Part shown: in pieces, positions 1 through 8,108 of the stretch
How the letters are laid out: every line of letters starts with the position of its first letter
How positions within the stretch are numbered: position 1 is the first letter of the stretch
Position numbers and translations under genes: made by a program
From: Sporohalobacter salinus
Lineage (GTDB): Bacteria > Bacillota > Halanaerobiia > Halobacteroidales > Acetohalobiaceae
Length of the DNA: 64,000 nucleotides
Direction of reading: 5' to 3'
Assembly: GCF_016908635.1 (NCBI RefSeq)
Contig: NZ_JAFBEG010000010.1
Location: 22,600 to 86,599 of the forward strand
The notes under the pieces: generated by a model
Told to the model about the DNA's origin: nothing
Databases searched by the model: none
The model's input: only the letters and a program-made list of their open reading frames with translations

Positions 1-1
1 C

Positions 2-487
2 GAAGGGTATCGCGATACTGGACCGGCATTAAGTCCAATGAATTCTTGGCTGTTTATTCAGGGACTAGAGACTTTGTCATTGCGGATGAAAAAACATTGT
101 AAAAATGCTCAAGAAATAGCAGAATGGTTAGAAGACCATCCTAAGGTAGAGTGGGTACGATATCCTGGTCTTGAAAGTCATCCGCATCATGAATTGGCTA
201 AAAAGCAACAGAAGGATTTTGGTGGAATGATCTGTTTTGAAGTTAAGGGCGGTTTAGAAGCAGGTAAAAAATTAATTAATAATGTTAGATTATGTTCTTT
301 ATTAGCAAATATAGGTGATACTAGGACTTTAATTATTCATCCGGCTTCTACAACTCATGAACAGTTATCAAAAGAAGATCAAAAGAAAGCAGGTATTACG
401 GAAGGGTTAATCAGATTATCAGTAGGTATTGAAAATGTAGAAGATATTATTGCGGATTTAAGTCAGGCTTTTGCTCAATTAAATTAA
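2..487 (+). CDS. O-acetylhomoserine sulfhydrylase, C-terminal part (cut by window edge)
   Basis: PLP enzyme of the Cys/Met metabolism family that makes homocysteine from O-acetylhomoserine and sulfide in the cytoplasm. Only the last ~162 codons are here; the open frame runs to the left edge (reads E-G-Y-R-D-T-G-P-A before the first Met at 38), so 38 is not the real start. [29 protein letters not shown] and [14 protein letters not shown] are typical of the OAH sulfhydrylase branch. It lies 28 bp upstream of metX, which makes its substrate, so the two form a methionine-synthesis operon. A paralogue of the same fold (methionine gamma-lyase) sits at 3719. The PLP lysine lies outside the window. 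Confidence 0.9.
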   Translation, partial: EGYRDTGPALSPMNSWLFIQGLETLSLRMKKHCKNAQEIAEWLEDHPKVEWVRYPGLESHPHHELAKKQQKDFGGMICFEVKGGLEAGKKLINNVRLCSLLANIGDTRTLIIHPASTTHEQLSKEDQKKAGITEGLIRLSVGIENVEDIIADLSQAFAQLN

Positions 488-515
488 TTATAAAACTAGG
501 GAAGGAGGTAGTAGG

Positions 516-1658
516 TTGAGCATTCCTAGTGAAAAAATAAGTTCAATAAATAGTGTAGGCTTAGTAAAACCAAAGAACTTAACTTTATTTAAAGAAAAAG
601 AATTTAATTTTGAATCTGGAGCTAAGTTAAATCAAATAGATGTTACTTATGAGACTTATGGAACTTTGAATTCAAATAAAGATAATGTAATTTTAATCTG
701 TCATCCTTTAACAGCTAGTGCTCACGCTGCTGGCTGGCATTCTAAAGATGATAAAAAACCTGGTTTATGGGATCCTTTAATCGGACCTGGTAAAGTAATT
801 GATACAAATCAATATTATGTAATCTGTAGCAATGTTTTAGGAGGATGTTATGGAACTACAGGTCCTGCTTCAATCAATCCAGAAACTAAAGAAGAATATG
901 GACTTAATTTTCCAACGGTAACTATTAAAGATATGGTTAATTTACAGAAAGCTTTAATGGACAAATTAAAAATTGAACATCTTTTTGCTGTAATTGGAGG
1001 TTCAATGGGAGGAATGCAGGCTTTAAAGTGGACTGTTGAATATCCTAGCTTTATAGAAAAAGCTATTCCCATTGGGACATCTGGTCGTTTAAAGGCTAGA
1101 AATATAGCTTTTAATCAATTAGCGATTGAAGCAATCAAGAATGATCCAGATTGGCAGAATGGAGATTATTATGATTCTGAACAAAAGCCTATTAATGGTA
1201 TGGCTTTGGCTCGTAAGATTGGTATTATTACTTATAGAACTAATAAATCTTTTCAATCTAAATTTGGTAGAGATAGAATAGAGGATAAGGATTTATATAG
1301 TTTGGATAATCAATTCCAGGTTAATAGTTATTTAGATTATCAGGGAGAAAAGTTTATAAATCGTTTTGATGCTAATTCTTATATCTATCTCACCAAGGCT
1401 ATGGATCTTTATGATTTAGGGCGTGGTTATAAGTCTTTTAAAACGGCTTTAAGTAGGATTCAAGCTAAGATTTTATTAATTACTATTAATTCTGATAAGT
1501 TATTTCCTCCAGAAGAATCAATGGAGTTAGTAAAAGGACTGCAAGAAGTAGGAGGGAAGATAAAACATGATCAAATTAATTCTGAATTTGGTCATGATGC
1601 ATTTTTAATTGAATTTAATAAATTGTATGATCCTATACGGAATTTTCTTCAAGACTAA
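516..1658 (+). CDS. metX: Homoserine O-acetyltransferase
   Basis: Transfers acetyl from acetyl-CoA to homoserine, giving the substrate of the upstream sulfhydrylase. The 380-residue length and the alpha/beta-hydrolase features fit: nucleophile elbow GGSMGGMQAL around residue 162 (Ser nucleophile), CHPLTASAHAAG near residue 62, the Asp of NSDKLFPPEES and the His of FGHDAFLIE near the end. The TTG start at 516 is chosen because GGAGG stands 8 bp upstream (503-507). A terminator overlaps the stop codon, so this is the last gene of the operon. Confidence 0.95.
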   Translation: MSIPSEKISSINSVGLVKPKNLTLFKEKEFNFESGAKLNQIDVTYETYGTLNSNKDNVILICHPLTASAHAAGWHSKDDKKPGLWDPLIGPGKVIDTNQYYVICSNVLGGCYGTTGPASINPETKEEYGLNFPTVTIKDMVNLQKALMDKLKIEHLFAVIGGSMGGMQALKWTVEYPSFIEKAIPIGTSGRLKARNIAFNQLAIEAIKNDPDWQNGDYYDSEQKPINGMALARKIGIITYRTNKSFQSKFGRDRIEDKDLYSLDNQFQVNSYLDYQGEKFINRFDANSYIYLTKAMDLYDLGRGYKSFKTALSRIQAKILLITINSDKLFPPEESMELVKGLQEVGGKIKHDQINSEFGHDAFLIEFNKLYDPIRNFLQD

Positions 1659-1680
1659 GTTATTGCTTAGTCTTTTTTTA
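1652..1680 (+). terminator. Rho-independent terminator of the met operon
   Basis: An 8-bp perfect stem (AGACTAAG / CTTAGTCT, 6-nt loop) overlaps the metX stop codon and is followed by seven T. Confidence 0.9.
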
Positions 1681-1686
1681 TACTTA

Positions 1687-1719
1687 ATAGTTAATTTATA
1701 CTTAGTCACTTATAACTAA
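1687..1719. repeat. 33-bp repeated element, copy 1 (possible operator)
   Basis: Contains cttagtcacttataactaa, found identically at 11278-11296; with the flank, 30 of 33 bases match 11264-11296. The core holds the dyad TTAGT-N8-ACTAA. Both copies follow a terminator and precede a new transcription unit, here the sigma-54 activator. It could be a regulator site or a small dispersed repeat. Confidence 0.5.
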
Positions 1720-1834
1720 ACTTAAATTAAAAATACTAATAAAATTTAATACCTCAAATATATATGATATAATATTATCAAATATAAATTTTATTTTTAA
1801 TATAAACATATTTTAATTAAAAGGGGAAATTAAA

Positions 1835-3415
1835 TTGACAAGAATTAAGATACTTACTGCTGATAAAGTGGGAATTACTTATAAAGTACTTAAACAGATA
1901 GCTGAGACTGAAATAAATATTAAATCAATGGAAGTAATACCTAGTCAAATTCACCTAAAGTTAGAGAGAATGACAAATTTCAAAAACCTTTTTTCAAGGC
2001 TACAGAATATTGATGGAATAATTAATATAGAAGAAGTTAAATTTCTTCCTTATGAACGTAGAGAATATAGAAATAATGCTATGATAAATGCTGTTAATGA
2101 AGGAATTATAGCTATCAATGAGCGAAAAGAAATTACTTTTATTAATGATAAAGCTGAGAAAATTCTTAAGGTATCTTCTGAAGAAGAAATGGGAAAAAAT
2201 GTTGGAGAAATATTAGATTATGATATTCCCATGTTGAAGACTTTAAAAGATGGAAAGAGTTATGATAATAAGGAAATAATAATAGGAGAAAGTCATTATT
2301 TCACGTCTGGTCGACCAATTAAGAATGAACAAGGTAGGGTTATGGGGGTAGTAGCTACTTTAAAAGATATTAATGAAGTACGAGAATTGTATCATACTGT
2401 TCACCCCTCTTCCTTAATAAACTTTGATGAAATTATATATAATAGTGAGGTTATGAATAGAGTAGTGGAAATGTCCAAAAAGGTAGCCGAAAGTAATTCA
2501 ACTGTACTTATAAAAGGAGAAACTGGAACTGGAAAAGAACTTTTTGCACGTGCTATACATTCTGAAAGTTATCGACAAGATAAGCCCTTTGTACCTATAA
2601 ATTGTGCTGCTTTACCAGATTCATTATTAGAAAGCGAGTTATTTGGATATGAAGAGGGAGCTTTTACTGGTGCTCAAAAAGGAGGAAAGCAAGGAGTATT
2701 TGAACTTGCTAATAAAGGGACTATATTTTTAGATGAAATTGGAGAGATTCCATCTAATATACAAGTAAAACTTCTTCGAGTATTAGAAGAAAGAAAAGTC
2801 CGGCGAGTAGGAGGTAATGAAAAAATAAATATTGATGTACGAGTGATATCAGCTACTAATAGGGATTTAGAGAAATTGATTCGAAGAAAGGAGTTTAGAG
2901 AAGATCTTTATTATAGGCTCAATGTAATTCCAATTAATCTTCCTCCTTTAAGAGAAAGAAAAAAGGATTTACCTTATTTAATTGATTACTTTTTAAATAA
3001 GTTTTCTAAAGAATTCGGAAGAGAAAAAAAATCACTTTCTACTTCTGCAAAAGATAAATTATTATCTTATTCTTGGCCTGGAAATGTAAGAGAATTAAGG
3101 AATGTATTAGAAAGGGCTGTTAACTTATCTTCAGGAAAAAAGATTACAATTAAAAATTTATTATTTGAATCTAATCCAAGCTTTGAAAAAAAAGAAAATT
3201 TAAATTCTAAAAAAGACTGGGAATTAGAAGGGGATAATCTTAAGGTTAAAGAAATCATGCCTTTAGATCAATTAGTAAATGAATTAGAAAAGACGGTTTT
3301 AAAAAAGGCTCAAGCTGAATATAAAAGTTCGCGACAAATTGGACAAGTTTTAGGAGTGTCACATACTACTGTATTAAATAAATTAAAAAAATACGGAATC
3401 AAAGAGGAAAGCTAA
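1835..3415 (+). CDS. TyrR-like sigma-54-dependent transcriptional activator (ACT-PAS-AAA+-HTH)
   Basis: Bacterial enhancer-binding protein, 526 residues. An ACT-like ligand domain occupies about residues 1-75, a PAS domain about 80-185, and the AAA+ domain about 200-430 with Walker A GETGTGKE, the sigma-54 contact loop GAFTGA and Walker B IFLDEIGE. The C-terminus (SSRQIGQVLGVSHTTVLNKLKKYGI) is a TyrR-type helix-turn-helix. No receiver domain is present, so control is probably by a small ligand, plausibly an amino acid bound by the ACT domain. TTG start with AAAAGGGG 7-8 bp upstream. A sigma-54 promoter precedes the next operon (3652-3668), making the methionine gamma-lyase operon its likely target. 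Confidence 0.9.
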   Translation: MTRIKILTADKVGITYKVLKQIAETEINIKSMEVIPSQIHLKLERMTNFKNLFSRLQNIDGIINIEEVKFLPYERREYRNNAMINAVNEGIIAINERKEITFINDKAEKILKVSSEEEMGKNVGEILDYDIPMLKTLKDGKSYDNKEIIIGESHYFTSGRPIKNEQGRVMGVVATLKDINEVRELYHTVHPSSLINFDEIIYNSEVMNRVVEMSKKVAESNSTVLIKGETGTGKELFARAIHSESYRQDKPFVPINCAALPDSLLESELFGYEEGAFTGAQKGGKQGVFELANKGTIFLDEIGEIPSNIQVKLLRVLEERKVRRVGGNEKINIDVRVISATNRDLEKLIRRKEFREDLYYRLNVIPINLPPLRERKKDLPYLIDYFLNKFSKEFGREKKSLSTSAKDKLLSYSWPGNVRELRNVLERAVNLSSGKKITIKNLLFESNPSFEKKENLNSKKDWELEGDNLKVKEIMPLDQLVNELEKTVLKKAQAEYKSSRQIGQVLGVSHTTVLNKLKKYGIKEES

Positions 3416-3440
3416 GTTTACAGTGTAAACTTAGCTTTCC
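3406..3440 (+). terminator. 16-bp perfect hairpin over the end of the activator gene
   Basis: GGAAAGCTAAGTTTAC pairs perfectly with 3425-3440 around a 3-nt loop. The hairpin spans the stop codon. The tract after it is only moderately T-rich (gtttatttggtttt), so it may be a weak terminator or a 3'-end stabiliser. Confidence 0.5.
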
Positions 3441-3508
3441 GGAGTGTTTATTTGGTTTTAGATAGAGTATTAGTTAGATAAATTCGAATAATCGGATTTT
3501 ATCACACG

Positions 3509-3540
3509 ACTATTCTGGAAACAATACTTTCCAGAATAGT
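3509..3540. promoter_or_regulatory. 13-bp inverted repeat, candidate enhancer site for the activator
   Basis: ACTATTCTGGAAA and TTTCCAGAATAGT flank a 6-bp spacer. The dyad lies about 112 bp upstream of the -24 element at 3653, the usual distance for an upstream activating sequence of a sigma-54 enhancer-binding protein. It could also form an RNA hairpin, but no T-run follows. Confidence 0.45.
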
Positions 3541-3651
3541 TATATGGCAGATTCTAAAATATTTTTTATGTGTAATACATTAATATTTTTATTGTCGTTA
3601 TTCCTATGAATTAAAGGAGTTTTAAAAAATAATAGGTATTTTTGATATAGT

Positions 3652-3668
3652 TTGGAATAGTAATTGCA
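3652..3668 (+). promoter_or_regulatory. Sigma-54 (-24/-12) promoter of the methionine gamma-lyase operon
   Basis: TTTGGAATAGTAATTGCA keeps the invariant GG (3654-3655) and GC (3666-3667) with exactly 10 bp between them, matching TGGCAC-N5-TTGCW at the key positions. It lies 51 bp upstream of the mgl start, directly downstream of a sigma-54 activator gene. Confidence 0.8.
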
Positions 3669-3718
3669 CTAATATATATAACGAAAGTAATTAATAAAAT
3701 ATCAAGGGGGATATAAAA

Positions 3719-4900
3719 ATGACTAAAGATTATTCTTTTGAAACTCGTACTGTTCATGCTGATGAAGGATACAAAAATGAAGTTGGTGCTCTAAGAACGC
3801 CTATTTATCAAAGTTCTACTTTTGTATTTGATGATGCTGCTCAGGGAGCTAAACGATTTGCTGGAGAGGAAGACGGGTGTATTTATACTAGGTTAGGTAA
3901 TCCAACTCAAAGTGATTTGGAAAAACAAATGGCTAATTTAGACGGTGGCGAAGCTGCTATTGCAACAGCATCAGGAATGGCTGCTATTTCTGGAGTTATT
4001 TTAGGAATTCTTGAAGCTGGAGATCATCTAGTTGCTTCGGATACTTTATATGGCTGCACACATGCTTTTCTAAGTGAAATGATAACTAAATGGGGTATTG
4101 AAGTAACTTTTGTAGATATGTCTGATTTAGATAATGTAAAAGAAGCTGTTCAAGAAAATACAAAAGCAATTTATACTGAAACTCCTTCCAATCCTACTTT
4201 ATCATTAGTTGATATTGAAGGAGTAAGTGAGATTTCTGATGAACATGATTTAATGACTATTGTTGATAATACTTTCATGTCTCCGTATTTACAGCATCCT
4301 CTAGAATTAGGAGCAGATATAGTAGTTTATAGTGCTACTAAATCAATTAGTGGACATGGTGATACTGTTGCTGGTATAATAGTTGGTCCTGAAGAATTGT
4401 TAGCTGAATGGAGAATGACTACAATTAAGGATATTGGAGGAATCATTGCTCCATTTAATGCTTTCTTATTATTAAGAGGATTGAAAACTTTAGCAGTTAG
4501 AATGGATCGTATTTGTGAAAATGCAATGAAGGTTGCTGAATTTTTAGCTGATCATCCAAAAGTTGAAGAGGTACATTATCCTGGCTTAGAAAGTCATCCT
4601 CAACATGAATTAGCTAAAAAACAAATGGACGACTTTGGTGGTTTAATGGCTTTTGAACTAAAAGGAGGATATGAAGCAGGAGAGCAATTAATGGATACAG
4701 TTGAACTATGCACTTTAGCAGTAAGTCTAGGTGATGTAGATACTTTAATCCAGCACCCTGCGTCTATGACTCATTCTCCAGTTCCAGAAAAAGAAAGATT
4801 AGAAGCAGGAATTACTAATGGTTTAGTAAGACTATCAATTGGAATAGAATCTGCAGATGATCTAATTGCTGATTTAGATCAAGCTCTAAATAAACTATAA
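3719..4900 (+). CDS. mgl: Methionine gamma-lyase
   Basis: PLP enzyme that splits methionine to methanethiol, ammonia and 2-oxobutyrate. 393 residues, the normal family length. The PLP lysine is in SATKSISGHGD, and the Cys typical of methionine gamma-lyases is in DTLYGCTHAF; KDIGGIIAPFNAFLLLRGLKTL and QHPASMTHSPV also fit. GGGGG at 3704-3708 supports the ATG start. First gene behind a sigma-54 promoter and followed by a transporter and phosphate acetyltransferase, which points to catabolic rather than biosynthetic use. A cystathionine gamma-lyase or OAH sulfhydrylase role is less likely because of the Cys and the operon. Confidence 0.88.
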   Translation: MTKDYSFETRTVHADEGYKNEVGALRTPIYQSSTFVFDDAAQGAKRFAGEEDGCIYTRLGNPTQSDLEKQMANLDGGEAAIATASGMAAISGVILGILEAGDHLVASDTLYGCTHAFLSEMITKWGIEVTFVDMSDLDNVKEAVQENTKAIYTETPSNPTLSLVDIEGVSEISDEHDLMTIVDNTFMSPYLQHPLELGADIVVYSATKSISGHGDTVAGIIVGPEELLAEWRMTTIKDIGGIIAPFNAFLLLRGLKTLAVRMDRICENAMKVAEFLADHPKVEEVHYPGLESHPQHELAKKQMDDFGGLMAFELKGGYEAGEQLMDTVELCTLAVSLGDVDTLIQHPASMTHSPVPEKERLEAGITNGLVRLSIGIESADDLIADLDQALNKL

Positions 4901-4927
4901 AATTTATAGTAATTTATAATTGAAATT

Positions 4928-4973
4928 CTCCTTCCTAAAGTATAAAATATAATTGATCCATTTTAGGAAGGAG
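4928..4973 (+). repeat. Intercistronic inverted repeat
   Basis: CTCCTTCCTAAA (4928-4939) and TTTAGGAAGGAG (4962-4973) form a 12-bp stem with a 22-nt loop between mgl and the antiporter gene. The right arm looks like a Shine-Dalgarno sequence but stands too far from the next start, which has its own site at 4988-4993. It may protect the mRNA or set the expression ratio. Confidence 0.5.
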
Positions 4974-5002
4974 GGATAATTTCAAAAGGAGGAAATGAAT
5001 AA

Positions 5003-6331
5003 ATGGATAATAATCAGAAACAGGAGAGACCGTTAGCTCTTTTACCATTATTAGTCTTTTTAGGCTTATTTATGGGAACTGGATTGTATTTAAATTATCA
5101 AGGAGTGGAAATGGCTTTTTATAAGTTACCTGCTCCAATAGCTGCAGGCATAGGTGTAATTGTTGCTTTTATAATTACTAGAGGTTCCTTAGATGACAAG
5201 ATGAATTCATTTATCGAAGGAGCAGGAGAAAGTAGTATTGTAACTATGTGTATGATTTACTTGTTAGCTGGAGCTCTTGCAGCAGTAGCCAAAAGCATTG
5301 GTGGAGTAGATTCTACTGTAAACTTAGGCTTATCACTCATTCCTTCCCGATTTATTATTCCTGGATTATTCATTATTGCTGGTTTTATTGCTACTGCAAT
5401 GGGAACTTCTATGGGAACAGTTGGAGCAGTAGTTCCTATAGCGGTAGGTATGGCAGATAAAACTAGTCTCCCATTAGCATTAACTGTTGGAGCTGTTGTA
5501 GGTGGAGCTATGTTTGGAGATAATTTATCAATGATTTCTGATACTACAATTGCTGCTACTCAAACTCAGGGATGTAAGATGAGGGATAAGTTTAAAGCTA
5601 ATTTTAGTTTAGTTTTGCCGGCAGCAATTCTTACTTTAATAATTTTATTCTTTATGGGACAAGGTGGTAGTTTAGCTGGATCATATCCGTATGAATTAAT
5701 TAAAGTAGTACCTTATTTATTAGTATTAATTTTAGCATTAGCAGGATTAAATGTATTTGTAGTTTTAACAATTGGAATTTTATTAGCCGGTGGAATAGGT
5801 ATCGTGGGTGGCGAATTAGAATTATTAGAATTTGCAAGTACAGCTTATGATGGCTTTACAAGTATGCAGAGTATTTTCTTCTTATCGATGTTAATAGGTG
5901 GATTAGCAGAAATGATTAGAGAAGATGGAGGAATTGACTATTTACTAAATTCAATTAGAAGCAAGGTCAAAAGTAAAAGAGGAGCTAAATTGGGTATTGG
6001 AGCTTTAGTTAGTGTAGCAGATATTTGTACTGCTAATAATACAGTAGCTATTATTTTAGCTGGTCCAATGGCTAAAGAAATAGCTGAAGAACATAAGATA
6101 AAACCTAAAAACAGTGCTAGTATATTAGATATATTTTCTTGTGTTTGGCAGGGTCTAATACCTTACAGTGCTCAACTATTATTAGCTGGATCACTTGCTA
6201 AAATTTCTCCATTAAAGATTTTACCTTATTTATATTATCAATTTATTTTAGGAGCCGTAATATTAGGAGTAATTATCTTTGGGGATAAATTATTTAGTAC
6301 TGAAGATAATGAAGTAGAATCAACTGCCTAA
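5003..6331 (+). CDS. NhaC-family transporter, probable methionine uptake
   Basis: Inner-membrane secondary transporter of 442 residues with about 11-12 hydrophobic segments. FIATAMGTSMGTVGAVVPIAVG and GGAMFGDNLSMISDTTIAATQTQG are hallmarks of the NhaC family. Some members of that family were assigned to amino-acid uptake (MetT, LysW, TyrT) on the basis of regulation. Its place between methionine gamma-lyase and phosphate acetyltransferase makes methionine import coupled to Na+ or H+ likely; the substrate is inferred. RBS AAAGGAGGAA before the ATG. Confidence 0.8.
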   Translation: MDNNQKQERPLALLPLLVFLGLFMGTGLYLNYQGVEMAFYKLPAPIAAGIGVIVAFIITRGSLDDKMNSFIEGAGESSIVTMCMIYLLAGALAAVAKSIGGVDSTVNLGLSLIPSRFIIPGLFIIAGFIATAMGTSMGTVGAVVPIAVGMADKTSLPLALTVGAVVGGAMFGDNLSMISDTTIAATQTQGCKMRDKFKANFSLVLPAAILTLIILFFMGQGGSLAGSYPYELIKVVPYLLVLILALAGLNVFVVLTIGILLAGGIGIVGGELELLEFASTAYDGFTSMQSIFFLSMLIGGLAEMIREDGGIDYLLNSIRSKVKSKRGAKLGIGALVSVADICTANNTVAIILAGPMAKEIAEEHKIKPKNSASILDIFSCVWQGLIPYSAQLLLAGSLAKISPLKILPYLYYQFILGAVILGVIIFGDKLFSTEDNEVESTA

Positions 6332-6364
6332 TAAAGGTATTCATTTGTAAATGGAGGGGAAAAG

Positions 6365-7363
6365 ATGAAATTTATTGAAAAAATTTATAACCAAGCGAAA
6401 AAAGATAAGAAGACAATAGTTCTTCCAGAAGGTACAGAACCTAGGATGATTAAAGCTATTCCTGAAATTTCAGAAAAACAAATTGCAGATATTGTTTTAC
6501 TTGGGAATGAAAAGGAAATTGAACAATTAGGTTCAGAATATAATGTTGATTTAACGGAAGTAGAAATTATTAATCCTTCGAAGTCTGATAAACTTGCTGA
6601 ATATACAGAAACATATTATCAATTACGAAAACATAAAGGAATTGACAAAAAAGAAGCTAAAGAGAAAATTAAAGATCCTCTGTATTTTGGATCAATGATG
6701 GTAAAGCAAGGAGAAGCAGATGGAAAAGTTGCTGGAGCTGATAATCCTACCGGTGATGTATTAAAGCCTGCTATAAAGATAATTGGAACACCGGAAGGAA
6801 TTTCGGTTATTTCTAGTTCCTTTATAATGATTTTAGATGATGAAGATTTTGGAGAAGAAGGAATATTAGTATTTAGTGATTGTGCTGTAAATCCTAATCC
6901 GGATAGCCAACAATTAGCTGAAATTGCAGTTTCAGCAGCTGATACAGCTCAGAATCTAGTAAATATAGATCCGAAAGTGGCAATGCTATCATTTTCAACT
7001 AATGATAGTGCTAAACATGAGTTAGTAGATAAAGTACAAGAAGCTACTGTTAAAGCTAAAGATATAGATCCAGATTTGAAAATATCTGGAGAGATGCAAG
7101 CAGATGCAGCACTTGTACCAGAGATAGCTGATAAGAAATATCCAGAAAGTGAAATAGCTGGTCAAGCAAATGTATTGGTATTCCCTGATTTACAGGCTGC
7201 AAATATTGGTTATAAGTTAGTGCAACGGTTAGCAAAGGCTGAGGCTATTGGCCCAGTTTCTCAAGGAATGGCAAAAGCAGTCAATGATTTATCTCGTGGT
7301 TGTAGTGTAGAGGATATTGTAAAGGTTATAGCTATTACTGGAGTTCAAGCCCAAAACTGTTAA
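6365..7363 (+). CDS. pta: Phosphate acetyltransferase (possibly acting on propionyl-CoA)
   Basis: Converts acyl-CoA and phosphate to acyl phosphate and CoA. 332 residues, the usual short Pta length, with N-terminal TIVLPEGTEPRMIKA, GKVAGADNPTGDVLKPA in the middle and FPDLQAANIGYKLVQRLAKAEAIGP near the end. RBS GGAGGGG. It lies 33 bp after the transporter. Since 2-oxobutyrate from methionine is oxidised to propionyl-CoA, this Pta may feed propionyl phosphate to an acetate/propionate kinase for ATP; no kinase or oxoacid oxidoreductase gene is in the window. Confidence 0.9.
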   Translation: MKFIEKIYNQAKKDKKTIVLPEGTEPRMIKAIPEISEKQIADIVLLGNEKEIEQLGSEYNVDLTEVEIINPSKSDKLAEYTETYYQLRKHKGIDKKEAKEKIKDPLYFGSMMVKQGEADGKVAGADNPTGDVLKPAIKIIGTPEGISVISSSFIMILDDEDFGEEGILVFSDCAVNPNPDSQQLAEIAVSAADTAQNLVNIDPKVAMLSFSTNDSAKHELVDKVQEATVKAKDIDPDLKISGEMQADAALVPEIADKKYPESEIAGQANVLVFPDLQAANIGYKLVQRLAKAEAIGPVSQGMAKAVNDLSRGCSVEDIVKVIAITGVQAQNC

Positions 7364-7390
7364 ATGAAAAATGCGAAGTGAGGGGTAATT

Positions 7391-8062
7391 ATTAAAGAAA
7401 GTAGTTTAGTAGCAGTAATTGCTGGAACCGAAGTTGATACACAGATGGGAATAAATTATTTTAAAGCAAAGGGGTTACATGCGGTAGGTAGTAAAATTTC
7501 AAAAGTTCCTGAAGAGACTTCAACACTGCAAGTATTAAATCCTAAAAGATTAAAGAAGATTATGTTACTAAAAATAAATTGGCTAACTAATAAGTTTAAA
7601 GATATAAATACTATATGCATTTATTGTAACTCTTTAAGTACTGCAGTAAATTTAGAAGAATTACGTCGCGAAATTGATCTACCGATTATTACACCTCTAG
7701 AAGCTTATCATAAAATGGGTAAGAAATATAATAAAATTGGAGTTTTAGCAGCTAATTGCCAAGCAACAGCAGGAATCGAAAATATTATTCAATCAGTTAA
7801 TAGCTCAGCTCAAGTAATAGGTATTGGAGCTTTGCCTTTAGTTTCTGCAATTGAAGAGCAAAAAACTGCTAAAGATATTATCAATAAATTAAAAGTAAAT
7901 AAAATAGTAGATTTTTTTACTGCAGTAGGAGTAGAAGTAATTATTTTAGGTTGCACCCATTTTCCTTATATTGAAGAGGAGTTAGAAAGTATATCAAAAA
8001 TTCCAATTTTTAATCCTTCAGATCAGATGTTAAAAGATATACATAAAAATAGATATTATTAA
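7391..8062 (+). CDS. Aspartate/glutamate racemase family protein (probable ATT start)
   Basis: Cofactor-independent racemase fold with both catalytic-type cysteines: IYCNSLSTAVN and ILGCTHFPY. About 223 residues from 7391. The first ATG (7445) would cut away the first beta strand (LVAVIAGTEVDTQMG) and has no ribosome site. GAGGGG stands at 7380-7385 just before an in-frame ATT at 7391 (or 7388), so I place the start there. It is 28 bp after pta and ends at a bidirectional terminator, so it is the last gene of the methionine operon. The substrate is unknown; a D-amino-acid or hydantoin-type racemase is possible. Confidence 0.75.
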   Translation: MKESSLVAVIAGTEVDTQMGINYFKAKGLHAVGSKISKVPEETSTLQVLNPKRLKKIMLLKINWLTNKFKDINTICIYCNSLSTAVNLEELRREIDLPIITPLEAYHKMGKKYNKIGVLAANCQATAGIENIIQSVNSSAQVIGIGALPLVSAIEEQKTAKDIINKLKVNKIVDFFTAVGVEVIILGCTHFPYIEEELESISKIPIFNPSDQMLKDIHKNRYY

Positions 8063-8065
8063 AAG

Positions 8066-8103
8066 AAAAAGACCTTCTAGAAATATTTCTAGAAGGTCTT
8101 TTT
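8066..8103. terminator. Bidirectional terminator
   Basis: Perfect 38-bp palindrome centred on 8084/8085 (arm ending GACCTTCTAGAAAT) with A5 on one side and T5 on the other, between two convergent genes. Confidence 0.95.
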
Positions 8104-8108
8104 CTTTA

